Shown here: in pieces, positions 28,723-37,688 of the stretch
Layout of the letters: the number at the start of each line of letters is the position of its first letter
Numbering within the stretch: the first letter of the stretch is position 1
NCBI RefSeq assembly: GCF_014133895.1
Contig: NC_050730.1
Coordinates: 62,001 to 126,000 of the forward strand
Reading direction: 5' to 3'
Length of the DNA stretch: 64,000 bases
Source: Torulaspora globosa
Taxonomy: Eukaryota; Ascomycota; Saccharomycetes; Saccharomycetales; Saccharomycetaceae
Notes under the pieces: model-generated
Database searches by the model: none
The model's input: the letters and a program-made list of their open reading frames with translations, nothing else
Told to the model about the DNA's origin: nothing
Program-made: the position numbers and the translations under genes

Positions 28723-31152
28723 ATGAATATCCTCAGGAAGTTCATGGAGTCTGGGGTGAAACAGGAGGTTATGATGATACCATCTGGTCAGTTTGATTTG
28801 CTGCGGTCGAAGAAATCGCCGAAGGCCTCGCTGGAGTGTATTTACAATGACGCCACCCTGGCGTTGAGAGAGACTGGTCATTTTTCTTACGCCTTGGTTG
28901 TTCAGAAGAACGCTGATGAGTTAGAAGCTTCAAATGGAGAAGGTGGAGACGAATTTTCGGATGATTCGATGAGTGCGTTATCTGTACAAAGCAAAAAGAA
29001 GGAGGACGAGTGGGTTTTCGAGCTCTCAGAGGAGCTGGGATTCCACAAAAAATGGAATAAGCAGGGCGATATGGCGTTTGTGTGGAATAATACTTTGGGA
29101 GACGAGGAAGACGAGAGAGTACAGTTTGTGTTGGCACCTGATGTGCCGCATCGTGATGTGGATCAGTTTCTGCAGGTGGCACAGCGTTGCGAGTATGAAA
29201 CTAAGTACAAGGAGTCTGCCAGCAATGCCACCCGCGCTGATCTCGACAAAATTGCGGCTAAATCTGTTCTTTTGTCTAATAATTCCGACTATCAGGAGGA
29301 GCCCGAGATCAAGGATGAAAAGGATCCGCACGACGGCTTTCCGATAAGCGACAAATTGAAGAGATTGGAGCTGGCTGAGTCCAGCAGTGACGATAACTCG
29401 GAGTTTGAGGACGCCAAGGAGACACCCCAGGATGTCAAGGCTCAAGGAAGCTTTGATCCTAACAGATTTATTGAGGTTAAGAGCGCTCCCAAGGGTAAGC
29501 ATTTGTGTACTTTAGCGTGCGAGATATTTGTGTTCGATCCAATTCAAGGAATATTCGTTTGGCAGCAGGATGCAGTCGGTTTGACGATTGTGGAAACTGG
29601 CGATTATGAGTACTGGTTGGCCCTGGAGGGAAAATCTTTGAAAATGGGAACGGATCTGTCACCAAATATTAATCCTACCTTTGATCTTCAGAAAAACTCG
29701 TTTATTTTCAACTACACGTTCAATGGCATCACGCTCTCCTACATGTTGAAATTTGCCAACTCGGAGGACGTTCTATCATTTAAGTCAATACTTTCTAAAT
29801 GCCTATGGTTAACTCTCAATAAAAAACCTTGGGAAGATTTGCCAGACAATGAGAAAGTGTACGTCACCAATACTGCCGCTACTGTAGACGAAGAACTTGA
29901 CGAGATACTCAAGGAAGATTCAAATGAAAGCAGTTCGGAGAATGAATTATCTGAAAGCGACGAGGAAGATAATCTGGAGCACTCAAGCAGAATTCTTTCT
30001 TCTGAAAGTTTCGGAGAATCTGCGGGACTCGGCCGCCCAAAGTCTGAAGGAAACAGATCATTGACCGTGGCCTTCAAGAATGACAGATCTTATGTGGTTC
30101 GTGGCAATAAAATAGGAGTTTTCAAAGTTGACTCAGAGGGTCTGGATTTTGTTGCCGCTATTCAAGATGTGTCTGATCTAGCCGGTAACAGAATTGACCC
30201 TACGAATCCAATGCTGTATATGGAGGACAAGGCGCTAGTGCTAAGGGATGGTAAGGATAGCGAAAAAATATACAAAATGGATCTGGAAAGAGGGAAAATA
30301 GTTGAAGAATGGGAGACTGGTGGAAAGAATATGATTCAGGTAGGACCGGCGAAGAAGTTTGATCAAATGACACCGGAACAAACCCTATTAGGTGTTTCGA
30401 AGAAAGGCTTGTTTAAACTGGATCCAAGACTGAACAAGAAAGACAAGGTTGTGCAAGAGCAGTCAAAGGAATACGCATCCAATTATAAGTTTAGCACGTT
30501 AGGTACAACTGAGAATGGATATATCGCTGTAGGCTCTGAGAACGGTGACGTTAGACTTTACGATAGATTGGGCATAAGGGCCAAGACAGCAATTCCATCA
30601 CTTGGTCAACCAATTAGGCACATAACGACTTCGTCGGACGGCCGCTGGCTGCTCTGTACGTGTGATACTTCATTATTGTTAATGAATTTGACAGTTCAAA
30701 CAGGGAAAAATGCAGGAAGCATTGGCTTCTTGAAGCCATTTCCGGCAAGCGAAAACGCCAAAACGTATATTTTGAACATAAGCCCGGAGCATGCCAGCTA
30801 TATCGTTACGTCTACAAGAAAGCCCATCAAGTTCACAAAGGCTTATTTCAATACTGGTGTAGGGAAGGAAGAGCAAACGATCGTGACATCCACTGGTCAA
30901 TTTGCAGTTTCATGGTCGTTAAAGAAAATAATAAAAGGTGACAATAAATCGTACGTCATGAAAAGGTATGAAGCCGATGTGATTGAAGACAATTTCGAAT
31001 TCGGAACTGATCGGAAAGTCATCGTCGCCTTGAAAGATGATGTGTCCGTCTCGAAGATCAAATCTTTCAAGACGCCAGATAAGCAGGTAATGGCTCCCAA
31101 TCTGAGCCTATTTTACAGCAGTGACGACGACGACGATAACAGGCAAAGATAA
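28723..31152 (+). CDS. VID27: Vid27 cytoplasmic protein
   Basis: Start is the ATG at 28723 (MNILRKFMESGVKQEVMMIP), giving 809 residues; a four-codon extension to GTG is not used. The N-terminal PH-like domain (IPSGQFDLLRSKKSPKASLE) and an acidic central linker are followed by a C-terminal beta-propeller-like Vid27 domain, with SLTVAFKNDRSYVVRGNKIG, KKFDQMTPEQTLLGVSKKG, GYIAVGSENGDVRLYDRLG and FLKPFPASENAKTYIL. Originally linked to vacuole import and degradation of fructose-1,6-bisphosphatase, its molecular role is not established. It corresponds to YNL212W. Confidence 0.97.
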   Translation: MNILRKFMESGVKQEVMMIPSGQFDLLRSKKSPKASLECIYNDATLALRETGHFSYALVVQKNADELEASNGEGGDEFSDDSMSALSVQSKKKEDEWVFELSEELGFHKKWNKQGDMAFVWNNTLGDEEDERVQFVLAPDVPHRDVDQFLQVAQRCEYETKYKESASNATRADLDKIAAKSVLLSNNSDYQEEPEIKDEKDPHDGFPISDKLKRLELAESSSDDNSEFEDAKETPQDVKAQGSFDPNRFIEVKSAPKGKHLCTLACEIFVFDPIQGIFVWQQDAVGLTIVETGDYEYWLALEGKSLKMGTDLSPNINPTFDLQKNSFIFNYTFNGITLSYMLKFANSEDVLSFKSILSKCLWLTLNKKPWEDLPDNEKVYVTNTAATVDEELDEILKEDSNESSSENELSESDEEDNLEHSSRILSSESFGESAGLGRPKSEGNRSLTVAFKNDRSYVVRGNKIGVFKVDSEGLDFVAAIQDVSDLAGNRIDPTNPMLYMEDKALVLRDGKDSEKIYKMDLERGKIVEEWETGGKNMIQVGPAKKFDQMTPEQTLLGVSKKGLFKLDPRLNKKDKVVQEQSKEYASNYKFSTLGTTENGYIAVGSENGDVRLYDRLGIRAKTAIPSLGQPIRHITTSSDGRWLLCTCDTSLLLMNLTVQTGKNAGSIGFLKPFPASENAKTYILNISPEHASYIVTSTRKPIKFTKAYFNTGVGKEEQTIVTSTGQFAVSWSLKKIIKGDNKSYVMKRYEADVIEDNFEFGTDRKVIVALKDDVSVSKIKSFKTPDKQVMAPNLSLFYSSDDDDDNRQR

Positions 31153-31273
31153 CTTTAAGTTTAATTGGTAATTTATTCGGAGAATATAGTATTTTTATGT
31201 AAGTGTGTAACTCATTATAAGGAAATCTTAGAAATCCCTTTACGAGCAACTCTGTGCTATTGTCATCGTCGCC

Positions 31274-31612
31274 TTAGTCCTTAAAGTACCTGCTGCTCTT
31301 CTTCGGCAGCCCCAAGGTACTTCTCATCTCATCCCAAAACAGTATTCTATAAGCTTTAAACTTCTGCATAGATGTTGGTTTGAATGTCCAGTGCAAATCC
31401 GAGGATGGATCTTCCCTCAAAGGTGGTTCTTTGATATTGTTCAGCTTTCGGTAAATTTTACCCACAAATCGGTGGAAACCCTCACTGTCCAGCAGTTTGT
31501 AATAAAGCCATTCTTCCAGACTTCTTGGAGGCCTTCTCATGAGACCTTTTATTACAGAGGTACTGGTGGCCTCGTTCGATGAAATTTCATGCTTCGGCGC
31601 AGTGTCAATCAT
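31274..31612 (-). CDS. MRX7: Mrx7-like mitochondrial protein
   Basis: The first in-frame ATG is at 31612, giving 112 residues; the upstream extension to 31636 begins with GTG. The conserved core is PRSLEEWLYYKLLDSEGFHR then FVGKIYRKLNNIKEPP, and near the end KFKAYRILFWDEMRSTLGLP. This matches the small YNL211C/MRX7 family, reported with the mitochondrial ribosome-associated MIOREX set; function unknown. S. cerevisiae Mrx7 is shorter (about 89 residues), so translation may instead begin at the Met before RRPPRSLEE. It is convergent with VID27 and divergent from OST4, 90 bp away. Confidence 0.85.
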   Translation of the reverse strand: MIDTAPKHEISSNEATSTSVIKGLMRRPPRSLEEWLYYKLLDSEGFHRFVGKIYRKLNNIKEPPLREDPSSDLHWTFKPTSMQKFKAYRILFWDEMRSTLGLPKKSSRYFKD

Positions 31613-31702
31613 TTCAAGTCTGACCTTGGCAAACACCTAAGATCGTCAGAACGGACGCCTCAGAAGAGCAAAGGACGCTTGTTTGGTATCGATCTGGCAG
31701 TT

Positions 31703-31819
31703 ATGATAAACGATGATCAATTGAATACTTTGGCTATCTCGTTGGGTCTGGTAATGATGGCTTTGATAGTAGTATACCACGCGATAAGTTCGAGTGCAGG
31801 AAAAAGCGTGAAGGCATAA
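31703..31819 (+). CDS. OST4: Ost4 mini-subunit of oligosaccharyltransferase
   Basis: This 38-residue protein, MINDDQLNTLAISLGLVMMA followed by LIVVYHAISSSAGKSVKA, is almost entirely one transmembrane helix, matching the 36-residue Ost4 of S. cerevisiae. Ost4 bridges Stt3 and Ost3/Ost6 in the ER oligosaccharyltransferase that N-glycosylates proteins. The ATG at 31703 lies inside a longer open frame whose upstream codons are not coding. It corresponds to YDL232W, next to BRE4 as on chromosome IV. It is easy to miss because it falls below common length cut-offs. Confidence 0.95.
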   Translation: MINDDQLNTLAISLGLVMMALIVVYHAISSSAGKSVKA

Positions 31820-31928
31820 GTGAACTTCTATAATATTAGGCTTATATATCCTTGGCTATAGTACAATTTTGATTCAGTTTTAAATTACAGTTCATGGGAA
31901 GGACTATTGAAGGACGGGCAAGCGGATT

Positions 31929-34900
31929 TCAAGGGAGTTCCTCACCTAGAATATCCTTTGAACATGCCACGACGATTTGCAGCGCTTCTGTAACGTCTGT
32001 GAAGGCTCTTGCGAATGCCATGCCATGGATCTCGGTCCAATGAGATTTCTCGTAGGCTTCGGAATGATATGCTACCGCATGTCTTGCGTATATTTTTTTC
32101 TCCAGCGATGAATGTTGGCAGGCGTTTGATTCCTCATGCTTTGACTGGCGAATCTGGGTCCTTCTTTGTTGGAACTCGGAGAGGAAGTCGTATAGCTTCT
32201 TCCGTGAGAGCATAGGATTGGGTAAATAGAGTGGCACCTTGTTTTTCGAACGGAAACAGTTCGATAGGATGTAAAATACAAAAATAACCGACGACACACT
32301 GTCTCTGCGAAGCGACAACAATGCTCTAGTGGTCTCATTGTCAGGATCCTGATTCCAAATCTCGAAAAAAGTTCCAGAAATCCTAGCTTCAATAATTTTC
32401 TCTAATAGGAAGTCGCAGGCGTCCAGCAGGCGTTCATACTTGACAGGAGAGAAATTTGATATAGATGACGTGAACGACATCTCATTCTTCGCCTTCGTCA
32501 GCAGATCTCTCACCGCCAGGGTACTCTGGGTTAACCTAATTTCCCTGATATGAGAGAGCGCTAACGTAAGTTCAGTAGGTGCATCGTCCAAGTCACGGTA
32601 GAGATACCGGTCGGTAACAGACTGGTAAGACTGGCTGAGATGGCTGAGTAAAGAAGATAGGGATAGTCGCAGCTCCGAGCGAGCTCTGAAAGACCAAACT
32701 ACCCAAGTTATCGGAATAGATGTCAAAACCGCGATGACGAACGACAGGCCAGTAACCCAAGTGTTCTTCCATATGTCCGCAGTGTTCAAAGATGGCGAGC
32801 CTTTTCCATAGGGTTCCAAGACTATGACAACAAAGCATAGGAGTGCAGTAAAGCTTGACTTCGTGTTTCCATAAACAAATATGTTTGCGGCGAACACTAT
32901 TGTCAGCAGGCCGCCAAAAGTGCAGATGACGTATGGGTTTCCGAAATGTCTCGACTGATTGGCAGCCCAGCCCCAGAAGATACCCATGAGAGCGCAACCA
33001 AGTCTCAGACTAAGAGTTCTCCATTTTGCGGAAAGTTTCCTGTGAGCCAACAACAGAACTGTCAGCGGAGCCCACCAACATTGATACCTATCGTACCATA
33101 AATACGATTCAGGAATCCAACCTGGGAGACTAAAAAAGATAATAACAAAAGTGACTTTCAAAGACCATTTCATTTCAGGACCTACAAGCGCTGTGCTCAG
33201 CTTCCAGAGTCTGAATCGCCACTTGTTTTTAGTCGTATGAAAATTAAAATCGTTGTGATCGATCGCCCTTATCGAGACTCCAGTTTTCTTTTCATTCTCC
33301 CCCTTGGTGTACTTATGTCTTGAAGTGTACGAGTTGTACAAACATTCGAAAATATTATCGACGTCTCTCTTCGTTTCGAAATAGTGCAAAACATTACCAG
33401 CTCCCTCATCCAGAGCACATTGTTTTGGTAATCTGATCAAGGCTCTGTGAAGGGGGTAATGTAAGGGAACAATCCTCCATCTTATTTCTGATCCCAAACT
33501 TCCGCATTTCTCAATAACGATAGTCAAATGCTTGGCGGCATTCCTTAGGTATCTGATAAATAAGAAGATGTCAATGCAATCGGCATCAGCCAGTAACTCC
33601 TTACAGAAGAAATCAGACTTTGTAAAATTCTTGTAACAAACATCCAACTTGTAAATCTTACGTTTGAGCCTATGTGACGAGTGCTCGAGCATGCTGTTTA
33701 GTTCATTCAAATTTTTGAAGTTGAGTTTGGTTTTCTCGAATTTATGCAAGGCCTCTGCCATACGTTCCAAAACAGAAATCATTTCCAGAATCAATGCAAA
33801 GGTATCCCTAGAGAATGAAGATCTTAGGACGCTAAGGTATAATTCGCTATTCAACGCTAGCCCAATGGGTAGTGCTCCTGGGCTTCTAGGAGATGGCGTA
33901 ACTGAACCGGAATGTACCATTGGTGTTTCTACTTCAGGCGTGGCGCTCGCCTCCGCGTTCTTTGAAATACCATTTTTTGGATTGCTCAGTTGTTCATACA
34001 GTTTTACTAGTTCGGTCCTATCTAAAAGCTTGTGGCTGATTGGAAGGACTCTAAGAGGAGAAACAAAACTAGTTAAAGAATTTCTCAATTCCTTCAGCTT
34101 ATTCTGGTTAAATTTTGATATGGTCCATTGATTCGCAAATTCTCTGTAGCCTTCTGACAACCCTACACTAATGGAATTGATCATTTTCTTTTGTAAAGCC
34201 GCTAATTTATGTTCTTCCAAAACATTCTCTCTATCGATTAGCGCGAGCAGGAACTGTTTTGTGCTAGTTATCGAATGGCTATAGTGTTCGACCAATTCAG
34301 CGTTACCGCTGTGTGGATCTACCAGGACGCATACGATTAACGACAAAAGAATTCCAAAAAGATATGAGATACCGAAATCCCAGAAAACTCTCCATTGCAG
34401 ATCCTGCTTGGAGGAAACGAGGCTGACATTGTGTAAAAATACGATGGCGATGCCGAAAGACATGGTGATATACATCAGTCTCTGATAGAGCTCTCGCAGC
34501 CAGATAGCCCAAAGTAATCCCAATGTCAAACTAGCAAAGAGTATGCCACCTTGATGACTGGCTGTGGGTCTCGTTGCAACAGATATATACCATGCCAAAG
34601 CAGACCAGCCCATCCCCAATGCCCCACCTAGCGTTGATGCCAATGATATTTCCAGCTGCACCCCAATGTTCCTGACCGGATGGTGAAGAAGGACAGCAAC
34701 TGGAAGAAAATAACGATGCTGATGGCCAACCCATTTGCCTGAAGGATGGATCACGCAAATTACCAAGCTGGCGAAAAATGCAGCACAATACTTGAAAATG
34801 CGAAGCTTTTGTCGTTCCAGCTCCACGATTAAGCTCTTGACTGACTGATAACGATTGATGTCTTTCAGGCGCGCATACGCACTGATAGAATGAGGGACTT

Positions 34901-35210
34901 CATTATCCTCATCAGCATCAGACTGGAAGCTTTTCTCCGGTTTGGTAAAGACTGGATCGAAAAAACCATCCCTCAGCTCTTCTAGATTAAAGTCATCGAG
35001 CTCTTTCCATTTTCTGACCTTTGCCGAGCTTTCGAGTCTCAAACATGACAAATTTACCCTCGAAAGTTGTGGCGACACCAAATTATTGGCACTATCTTTA
35101 AGCGTCACACCTGCACTCCTATTCAAATCACGAAGACTTAGATACGATGTTTGTTGATATGATCCTTTCGATATAGCCGCACTCGAGGGCCTTGAATTCT
35201 TAAAATCCAT
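31929..35210 (-). CDS. BRE4: Bre4, brefeldin A sensitivity membrane protein
   Basis: The 1093-residue protein (S. cerevisiae 1125) starts at the ATG at 35210. After a hydrophilic N-terminus, two clusters of hydrophobic helices appear. The first runs from about residue 140 to 310 (KYCAAFFASLVICVIHPSGK, then ALGMGWSALAWYISVAT). The second runs from about 690 to 830 (MKWSLKVTFVIIFFSLPGWI, WAPLTVLLLAHRKLS, AALMGIFWGWAANQ-like). This duplicated layout is that of the aromatic-acid exporter/FUSC-like fold. Bre4 is a conserved fungal endomembrane protein affecting brefeldin A sensitivity and trafficking; its substrate is unknown. It corresponds to YDL231C, divergent from PTP1 as YDL230W. Confidence 0.94.
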   Translation of the reverse strand: MDFKNSRPSSAAISKGSYQQTSYLSLRDLNRSAGVTLKDSANNLVSPQLSRVNLSCLRLESSAKVRKWKELDDFNLEELRDGFFDPVFTKPEKSFQSDADEDNEVPHSISAYARLKDINRYQSVKSLIVELERQKLRIFKYCAAFFASLVICVIHPSGKWVGHQHRYFLPVAVLLHHPVRNIGVQLEISLASTLGGALGMGWSALAWYISVATRPTASHQGGILFASLTLGLLWAIWLRELYQRLMYITMSFGIAIVFLHNVSLVSSKQDLQWRVFWDFGISYLFGILLSLIVCVLVDPHSGNAELVEHYSHSITSTKQFLLALIDRENVLEEHKLAALQKKMINSISVGLSEGYREFANQWTISKFNQNKLKELRNSLTSFVSPLRVLPISHKLLDRTELVKLYEQLSNPKNGISKNAEASATPEVETPMVHSGSVTPSPRSPGALPIGLALNSELYLSVLRSSFSRDTFALILEMISVLERMAEALHKFEKTKLNFKNLNELNSMLEHSSHRLKRKIYKLDVCYKNFTKSDFFCKELLADADCIDIFLFIRYLRNAAKHLTIVIEKCGSLGSEIRWRIVPLHYPLHRALIRLPKQCALDEGAGNVLHYFETKRDVDNIFECLYNSYTSRHKYTKGENEKKTGVSIRAIDHNDFNFHTTKNKWRFRLWKLSTALVGPEMKWSLKVTFVIIFFSLPGWIPESYLWYDRYQCWWAPLTVLLLAHRKLSAKWRTLSLRLGCALMGIFWGWAANQSRHFGNPYVICTFGGLLTIVFAANIFVYGNTKSSFTALLCFVVIVLEPYGKGSPSLNTADIWKNTWVTGLSFVIAVLTSIPITWVVWSFRARSELRLSLSSLLSHLSQSYQSVTDRYLYRDLDDAPTELTLALSHIREIRLTQSTLAVRDLLTKAKNEMSFTSSISNFSPVKYERLLDACDFLLEKIIEARISGTFFEIWNQDPDNETTRALLSLRRDSVSSVIFVFYILSNCFRSKNKVPLYLPNPMLSRKKLYDFLSEFQQRRTQIRQSKHEESNACQHSSLEKKIYARHAVAYHSEAYEKSHWTEIHGMAFARAFTDVTEALQIVVACSKDILGEELP

Positions 35211-35487
35211 TGCAAGGTTTTATTGAACAAATAATGCTTCGCCAAAGAGAGGCTCACCGGCTCAGCGTGGCAGACCTTCGGCCAAGGCTTTTAATGGCTT
35301 GGATTCACTGAACGATGGCCAAATAGTCCATCAGCCGATATCGTCATTTTTCGATTTGGATTTACCCTGCTCGAAGTACTAGCCTTGGGGATTATAACGG
35401 AAGCACATCAAATAGTAGTCAGATGGCTCACTGATAGACGTTGACACCTATTATCGCAACGTAGCTGAAATCAATTGCCTGGACCAG

Positions 35488-36513
35488 ATGAAGTGTGTCG
35501 TTCCTTCGTATTTGAAACAGTCCGATATGGAACTTGTACAGAAATTCCGGTTCATCCAGCACCGGGAAGATGAGCGACTCCGAGAAGCCACGATGGACGA
35601 TAAGCACTCCAGATGGTCCTTGGGGGCTAGTTTTTTGGAGCAAAACGATGATAGAAATAGGTACGTTAATATCATGCCCTATGAGCGAAACCGAGTAAAG
35701 CTCGACGTTGTCAGTGGAAACGATTACATTAATGCATCGTACGTGAAACTGGACGTTCCAGGCCAAAGCGTGGTACCGGGTCATTACATCGCCACACAGG
35801 GCCCGACAAAGAAGACGTGGCCGCAGTTTTGGCAGATGTGCTACCAGAAATGTCCCAAGGAGAACATCGTGGTAGTGATGGTAACCCCATTGAAGGAAGC
35901 CAACAGGGCGAAATGCTATCCCTACTGGCCCATGGGGAAAAAGCCAGATGATGCGGTAAAAATAGTACCCAAGTCACAGTATCCAGGAGGCGCCTCCGAC
36001 GAGAGTTCGTTCCTCGACGAGCTTCACGTCGAGTACCATGATCACGTCCGGGTGGACGACCTCTACACGATGACCACCCTCAAGCTAGTGCCCCAGCACG
36101 GCACTGGACCCACCAAAACGGTACACCACTTCTATTTCGACCAGTGGAGGGACATGAGTAAGCCAGAGGAAGTGGTCCCCATCATGAAGCTGTGCCGCCA
36201 TTCGCACAGCTGCAACTCGGATGGAAATCCGATCGTGGTACATTGCTCCGCCGGCGTTGGCAGAAGCGGCACTTTCATAGCATTGGATCATCTGATCCAC
36301 GACACAGCAGACTTCACACCTCACTCTCCTGCGGGCCAGGGATACCAGACGCTTGTTCCTGTACAGGACTACCGCCACGACCTTATAGAGCAGATAGTCT
36401 CGCAACTGCGGTCCCAGAGGATGAAAATGGTCCAGATGGTCGACCAGTACACCTTCATATACCATGCCGCCAGATATCTCTACGAGCTGTCACAAAAAAA
36501 GCGGCTTGCATAG
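35488..36513 (+). CDS. PTP1: Ptp1 protein tyrosine phosphatase
   Basis: This 341-residue classical tyrosine phosphatase has the signature VVHCSAGVGRSGTF (Cys253 nucleophile, Arg259). NDYINASYVKLD, the IATQGP block and the KCYPYWP segment are the standard conserved motifs. The WPD-loop region is FYFDQWRDMSKPEE; the expected WPD triplet reads WRD here, which is worth noting because the loop Asp is retained. The Q-loop is in QDYRHDLIEQI. Ptp1 dephosphorylates tyrosine in the cytoplasm. The ATG at 35488 gives the expected length (S. cerevisiae 335). It corresponds to YDL230W and is followed at 98 bp by MER1. Confidence 0.96.
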   Translation: MKCVVPSYLKQSDMELVQKFRFIQHREDERLREATMDDKHSRWSLGASFLEQNDDRNRYVNIMPYERNRVKLDVVSGNDYINASYVKLDVPGQSVVPGHYIATQGPTKKTWPQFWQMCYQKCPKENIVVVMVTPLKEANRAKCYPYWPMGKKPDDAVKIVPKSQYPGGASDESSFLDELHVEYHDHVRVDDLYTMTTLKLVPQHGTGPTKTVHHFYFDQWRDMSKPEEVVPIMKLCRHSHSCNSDGNPIVVHCSAGVGRSGTFIALDHLIHDTADFTPHSPAGQGYQTLVPVQDYRHDLIEQIVSQLRSQRMKMVQMVDQYTFIYHAARYLYELSQKKRLA

Positions 36514-36522
36514 CTTCAAATT

Positions 36523-36532
36523 TAGCCGCCGA
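36523..36532 (+). promoter_or_regulatory. URS1 (Ume6 site) upstream of MER1
   Basis: TAGCCGCCGA, a perfect match to the Ume6 URS1 consensus, lies 80 bp upstream of the MER1 ATG in a 98 bp intergenic region. URS1 represses early meiotic genes in growing cells and activates them with Ime1 in meiosis. Confidence 0.85.
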
Positions 36533-36611
36533 GCTCGCCGCGCGCCACCTATTTAACGTCCCCTCTTGATGCTCCCTCACTACAACATTACATACAACAG
36601 CAGTCTTCGCC

Positions 36612-37460
36612 ATGGGGGCTTTCGCTGACGAACCGCTACATGAACTCGATCTGAACAGCCTGCCAGGCCCCCAAGAGACCGAGTGCTCTTCGGCGGCTAA
36701 AGCGACGGCGCTGCTTGCAAGGATAGACACGCTGGGATGCCACAGAAGCTACACGGTAAGAGAAATGCGGCCTGAGGGGCAGTACGTGGTGTTGGAGGCC
36801 GACTGGTACGAATTCCGGTCGCAGTTGGACCGGCTGGCGACGTCGCTGGTGCAGGTCACAAAGACCGCCAATGGAACCGCGGTGCTGGTGTGGTCCGCGA
36901 GACCGCAGGAGGATGAGACGCCCGGGAGCTGGCGCTGGCTGAGAATCAGACTGAACCGTCTAGTCACTCCCTGTGAACTGAACCTTTCGCTGCCACACCG
37001 GCTGTCCGCCGACTCGAGGTCGGTCATATTGCCGCAAATCACCTTCACGGAGCTGCGTCGGGAAGTGCTGCTCAACGGCAGGCTGCTGACATGCCGTCGG
37101 AGCGAGCTGCCGCCGATCTCAGCTCCGCCAGGCGCACCGCTGCCCGTGGCTGCTGGTCCCCGCCAGGCAGGGCCGCAGGCGGCCCTGCCACAGACCCAAG
37201 AACTACATCTGACGAAAGCCGCGGTCACCTACTTGATCGGCCCCGTTGGAGAACGCATAGAGGCCACCAGACTCCAGTCACAGGCCACCATCAAAGTGCT
37301 CCCCATCTGCAAGCGACTCAGCGCGTCCGAGCAGAGCCACCCGCGCTCCCTGCAGCAGACGCTTGCCATAACGGGCGACCGCCTCCAGATAGCCACCGCC
37401 ATGGCCCTGCTCGAGGCCCAATTGAGCCTCCATCGTCTGGCTCCAGACCACCAGCTTTAA
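36612..37460 (+). CDS. MER1: Mer1 meiosis-specific splicing activator (KH domain)
   Basis: The 282-residue protein (S. cerevisiae 270) starts at the ATG in CCATGGGGG at 36612. A C-terminal KH RNA-binding domain (about residues 202-272) contains the GxxG loop GPVGERIEATRLQSQATIKV. The N-terminal region is poorly conserved. In S. cerevisiae Mer1 binds an intronic enhancer and the U1 snRNP to activate splicing of MER2, MER3 and SPO22 in meiosis. Support comes from the KH domain, the length, the position (YNL210W, next to SSB2) and a perfect URS1 in its promoter. The gene is distinctly GC-rich compared with the following SSB gene. Confidence 0.88.
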   Translation: MGAFADEPLHELDLNSLPGPQETECSSAAKATALLARIDTLGCHRSYTVREMRPEGQYVVLEADWYEFRSQLDRLATSLVQVTKTANGTAVLVWSARPQEDETPGSWRWLRIRLNRLVTPCELNLSLPHRLSADSRSVILPQITFTELRREVLLNGRLLTCRRSELPPISAPPGAPLPVAAGPRQAGPQAALPQTQELHLTKAAVTYLIGPVGERIEATRLQSQATIKVLPICKRLSASEQSHPRSLQQTLAITGDRLQIATAMALLEAQLSLHRLAPDHQL

Positions 37461-37559
37461 AGGCCTTGGGTGCTCGATGGGCATCGCGTCTAACGGATGG
37501 CGGGCTAAAAAGAAAAGTGAAATTTTTTTCACCAAGCATAGAGGTTGACGCAGAATTGA

Positions 37560-37570
37560 CAAATTTTTCA
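37560..37570 (-). promoter_or_regulatory. RRPE motif upstream of SSB
   Basis: The minus strand reads TGAAAAATTTG, ten of eleven positions of the RRPE (Stb3) consensus TGAAAAATTTT, about 120 bp upstream of the SSB ATG. SSB expression follows ribosomal genes, so the site is sensible; a second TGAAA-T7-CA element lies at 37518-37531. Confidence 0.5.
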
Positions 37571-37688
37571 GCTATTCCCATCAGTTATAAAGCTGTAGTG
37601 GACAGTATTAGTGGGAATCTCTGGTAAAATTCTTTGTTTTTGGGTTTGAGATTTGGTAGAGAGTCAATTAAGTCCTAACCAATTAACA

